64,000 nucleotides of DNA from the NCBI RefSeq assembly GCF_006782915.1, contig NZ_VCNP01000008.1, forward strand, positions 1 to 64,000, read 5' to 3'. The notes under the pieces were generated by a model. That model worked only from the letters and a program-made list of their open reading frames with translations. It did no database searches and had not been told where the DNA came from. Numbering within the stretch: the first letter of the stretch is position 1; every line of letters starts with the position of its first letter. This stretch comes from Streptomyces calvus. Its GTDB lineage: Bacteria > Actinomycetota > Actinomycetes > Streptomycetales > Streptomycetaceae. Positions 61,348-64,000 of this stretch are shown here, piece after piece. The translations under genes were made by a program, and so were the position numbers.

Positions 61348-61988
61348 GTCGAGCCCTCCTCTCCCAGCGCCGGGCCGCGGGTCAGCGGCGGCCGGTCGGC
61401 ACCGCCGGCCGCGGTGTCGGCCCCGTCGCCGCCGTCCCCCGGCACGCCTCGGGACGGCGGGCGCGGCGGCTGCGGTACGGAGGCGGCGGACCGCGCCGAC
61501 GAGCGGGGCCCGTCGGGCGCGCCCGTGCCGACGGCTCCGGCGGGCCCGGGCGGTTCGGGCGGCGCGGCGGGTGACGGTACGGTGCCGGGCGCCGCCTCCG
61601 TGCCCGGCGGGCCGGCGCCGATGGCCGCCTCGGTGGCGGGCGGGCCGGTCAGCGCCTCGCTGACCGACTGGACGCGGCCCAGCTGCGTCAGGATGACCGG
61701 CGCGGAGATGCCCACGACCAGCGCCGCGTACGCGCCGCTGATCTGGCCCGTGGTGCCGAAGAGCACCGCCGCTCCCGCGCCCATGGCGCTGTGCACCACG
61801 GCGGCGACGGAATCCCCGACCGGGTCGAAGTGGTCGGCGAAGCGCGGTGGCGGGTCCGCCTGTTCCGGCGGTGATCTGCGGTGGGCCCTGCGGTCCGCCT
61901 GCCAGTCGAGGAAGCGGATGTAGACGTCCAGCAGGCCCCTGAGCGCACCTCCGGCGGCGCCGAGGACGAGCAGCGTCGTCACCTCCAC
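61344..61988 (-). CDS. Small membrane protein with Pro/Ala-rich tail
   Basis: A 214-residue protein. Residues 1-20 (VTTLLVLGAAGGALRGLLDVYI) form one hydrophobic span. A second hydrophobic region at ~60-105 (VAAVVHSAMGAGAAVLFGTTG, AYAALVVGISAPVILTQLG) forms one or two more. The last ~100 residues are Pro/Ala/Gly-rich and probably disordered. GTG 61988 after GGGAG. Coupled to the next gene; together they may form a small membrane complex of unknown role. Confidence 0.65.
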   Translation of the reverse strand: MEVTTLLVLGAAGGALRGLLDVYIRFLDWQADRRAHRRSPPEQADPPPRFADHFDPVGDSVAAVVHSAMGAGAAVLFGTTGQISGAYAALVVGISAPVILTQLGRVQSVSEALTGPPATEAAIGAGPPGTEAAPGTVPSPAAPPEPPGPAGAVGTGAPDGPRSSARSAASVPQPPRPPSRGVPGDGGDGADTAAGGADRPPLTRGPALGEEGST

Positions 61989-62125
61989 CGGATCTCCCGG
62001 GGGCTTCGGTTCGCTGGGTCCTCACCGGCTGCGCGCACGGCACGAGGGTAGGGCGTGGCGTACGGCGGCGCAAAGCCCCCACTCTCACCGGGAGTTGGTT
62101 CCGCTCACGCCACGGCGTCGCCCGT

Positions 62126-63145
62126 TCACCGGTACAGCGGCGGCTTCTCCACGAGGTCGACCTCGACCCGGCCGCCCTCCTCCAGCGCGCGCACGCCGGC
62201 CTCGCACACGGCCGCGGCGGCGTAACCGTCCCAGGTGCTCGGGCCGTCGACCTCGCCGCGGCGGGTGCTGTCGACCCAGGCCTGGACCTCGTCGTCGTAG
62301 GCCTGGGCGAAGCGTTCGGTCCAGTCCTGGGTGATGGTGCCGCCCCAGTGGCCGGCCGTGTGGGTGACCAGGGCGTGGCCGTCGCCGATGCGGGCGGTGC
62401 CGCGTTCGCAGACCGCTTCGGCCTGCACCTGGTAGCCGAAGCCGCAGTTGACGAAGATCTCGACGTCGGAGATCGCGCCGCCGTCGGTCTCCAGGAGGAC
62501 GAACTGCGGGTCGCGCAGGCCCTCGGGGGCGCCGGAGGAGGGGGTGGGGCGCAGGACGGTGACGGCGGAGATCTCGTGGCCGAGGAGCCAGCGGGTGGCG
62601 TCGACCTCGTGCGCCACGGAGTCGCTGATGAGCATCGCGCTGGTGAAGAAGGGCGGGCTGGCGACGTTGCGGTGCCGGTTGTGCAGCATCAGCGGGCGGC
62701 CCAGCCGACCGGAGTCCAGCAGGGCCTTCAGGCGTACGTACTCGGCGTCGTAGCGGCGCATGAAGCCCACCTGGACGCGGCGGTGGCCGAGCGCCTGTTC
62801 GGCTTCGAGGACGCGCAGCGCGGAGGCCGCGTCGGGGGTGAGCGGCTTCTCGCACAGGACGGGCAGGTCGTGCTCGAACGCGGCGAGCAGGGCGGCCTCG
62901 TGGGCCGGTCCCGGGGAGGCGACGAGCACGGCGTCGACGTCGGCCGACGCCATCGCGGCGGCCGGGTCGGTGTGGGCGGTGCAGCCGTCGACGCCCGCGG
63001 CCACGGACTTGGCGCGCTCGGCGTCGACGTCCACGACGGCGGTGACCCGCGCGCCGTTGACGACCCGGTCGATCCGGCGTACGTGGTCGGCGCCCATGCG
63101 GCCGGTGCCGACGACGGCGATGCGCAGTGGCTCGCGCGGTTTCAT
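62126..63145 (-). CDS. Gfo/Idh/MocA dehydrogenase, inositol dehydrogenase-like
   Basis: A 339-residue NAD-dependent dehydrogenase: [46 protein letters not shown] and [18 protein letters not shown] with the catalytic D..H region. ATG 63145 after GGGGAGGCGAGAG. It lies 22 bases after a sugar-isomerase gene on the same strand, so the two form a cyclitol or sugar catabolic unit continuing to the right of the window. Confidence 0.88.
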   Translation of the reverse strand: MKPREPLRIAVVGTGRMGADHVRRIDRVVNGARVTAVVDVDAERAKSVAAGVDGCTAHTDPAAAMASADVDAVLVASPGPAHEAALLAAFEHDLPVLCEKPLTPDAASALRVLEAEQALGHRRVQVGFMRRYDAEYVRLKALLDSGRLGRPLMLHNRHRNVASPPFFTSAMLISDSVAHEVDATRWLLGHEISAVTVLRPTPSSGAPEGLRDPQFVLLETDGGAISDVEIFVNCGFGYQVQAEAVCERGTARIGDGHALVTHTAGHWGGTITQDWTERFAQAYDDEVQAWVDSTRRGEVDGPSTWDGYAAAAVCEAGVRALEEGGRVEVDLVEKPPLYR

Positions 63146-63167
63146 CTCTCGCCTCCCCTCGGGACCG

Positions 63168-64000
63168 TCAGGCGCCGCAGGAGCGCAGGAACTGACGCGT
63201 GCGCACGGCGATCGGCAGCGGCTTGTCGGGCTCGCACGGGTACATGTCCTGCTCGACGATCGCGAACAGGTCCACGCCCAGCTTCTGCGCGGCCGTGAGG
63301 ACCGGTCCCAGCTCGGGCACGCCGGCGGGCGGTTCGCACATCACTCCGCGCTGCACGGCCGGCCCGAACGGGACCTCGTTCTTGACCACGTCGGCGAGGA
63401 TGTCCGGGTCGACCTGCTTGAGGTGCAGGTAGCCGATGCGCTCGCCGTAGGTCTCGATCAGCTTGACGCTGTCGCCGCCGCAGTAGGCGTAGTGGCCGGT
63501 GTCCAGGCAGAGGTTGACCAGGTCGGAGTCGGTCGAGTCGAGGAAGCGCTCGACGTGTTCCTCGGTGTCGATGTGGGTGTCGGCGTGCGGGTGGACGACG
63601 ATGTCGAGCCCGTACGTCTCCTTCACCTCGCGGCCGAGGCGTTCCATGCCCCCGGTGAGGTGGCCCCACTGCTCGGTGGTGAGCTCGGGGGCCTCGAGGA
63701 TCTCGGCGGTCTTGTCGTCGCGCCAGAACGACGGGATGACCACCAGGTGCTTCGCGCCCATGTCACGGGTGAGGGCGGCGACCCGGCTGACCTGCTCCCA
63801 GGTGCTGTCCCACTCGGACGGGCCGCGGTGCAGGCCGCAGAAGATGGTGCCGGCGGAGACCTTGAGGTTCCGCCGGCTCACCTCGTCGGTGAGGCGGGCG
63901 GCGTCGGTCGGGAGGTAACCGTAGGGGCCGAGTTCGATCCAGGAGTAGCCGGCCTCGGCGACCTCGTCGAGGAAGCGCTGCCAGGGCACCTGCTGCGGGT
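63168..64000 (-). CDS. Sugar phosphate isomerase/epimerase (IolE-like TIM barrel), 5' partial
   Basis: At least 277 residues; the frame is open to the right edge ([31 protein letters not shown]), so the true start is outside. TIM-barrel AP-endonuclease-2-like fold. Metal ligands are in [36 protein letters not shown] and [10 protein letters not shown]. Resembles inosose dehydratase or xylose-isomerase-like enzymes. The GTG at 63989 is not the real start. Confidence 0.85.
   Translation of the reverse strand, partial: PQQVPWQRFLDEVAEAGYSWIELGPYGYLPTDAARLTDEVSRRNLKVSAGTIFCGLHRGPSEWDSTWEQVSRVAALTRDMGAKHLVVIPSFWRDDKTAEILEAPELTTEQWGHLTGGMERLGREVKETYGLDIVVHPHADTHIDTEEHVERFLDSTDSDLVNLCLDTGHYAYCGGDSVKLIETYGERIGYLHLKQVDPDILADVVKNEVPFGPAVQRGVMCEPPAGVPELGPVLTAAQKLGVDLFAIVEQDMYPCEPDKPLPIAVRTRQFLRSCGA

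Overview
The window is high-GC actinobacterial DNA, almost certainly from a Streptomyces chromosome. Codons end strongly in G or C, GTG starts are common, genes are often coupled by ATGA or GTGA overlaps, and a complete whiE-type spore-pigment locus is present. The two ends cut through genes: an esterase at the left and a TIM-barrel sugar isomerase at the right.

Layout. 0-11.5 kb: acetylxylan esterase (partial), a GntR/UTRA regulator, a methyltransferase, a short second Rho-like factor, a D-Ala-D-Ala carboxypeptidase, an asparagine/aspartate catabolic set (FCD regulator, asparaginase, aspartate ammonia-lyase), a fatty-acid desaturase and small ArsR/VOC genes. 11.5-19.7 kb: a galactan-utilisation locus with secreted GH53 endogalactanase, GH42 beta-galactosidase, an ABC importer and a LacI repressor, arranged around a divergent promoter with two matching operators. 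A 190-bp inverted-repeat element (MITE-like) follows. 19.9-24.1 kb: housekeeping and regulatory genes, including a long-form GAPDH. 24.1-32.5 kb: the whiE aromatic polyketide spore-pigment cluster (hydroxylase VIII divergent from ORFI-VII) and a convergent O-methyltransferase. 32.5-36.3 kb: a secreted beta-helix protein, a TetR/SDR pair and an N-formylglutamate amidohydrolase.

36.5-41.9 kb holds the most unusual system: an operon for an intracellular subtilisin-like protease, a sigma factor and an acidic beta-rich protein, transcribed divergently from an 870-residue TPR-CHAT (caspase-like) protein. It looks like a proteolysis-controlled transcription switch. Beside it lie a LuxR-type ATPase regulator, a metalloprotease-like protein whose catalytic Glu is replaced by Gln, a secreted 27-residue-repeat protein and a membrane protein.

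48.3-64 kb: tRNA-Pro(GGG) with its terminator, a TetR/MFS efflux pair with twin operators, and a gallate/protocatechuate lower-pathway operon (hydratase, aldolase, tautomerase). The distal end of that operon is a deletion scar in which a broken extradiol dioxygenase is joined to what looks like the tail of a transporter. The remainder is a sugar- or cyclitol-oxidation region with three Gfo/Idh dehydrogenases, a PhyH dioxygenase, an SDR, a LacI regulator and a sugar isomerase.

All functional calls come from reading motifs and neighbourhoods by eye; no database search was run.
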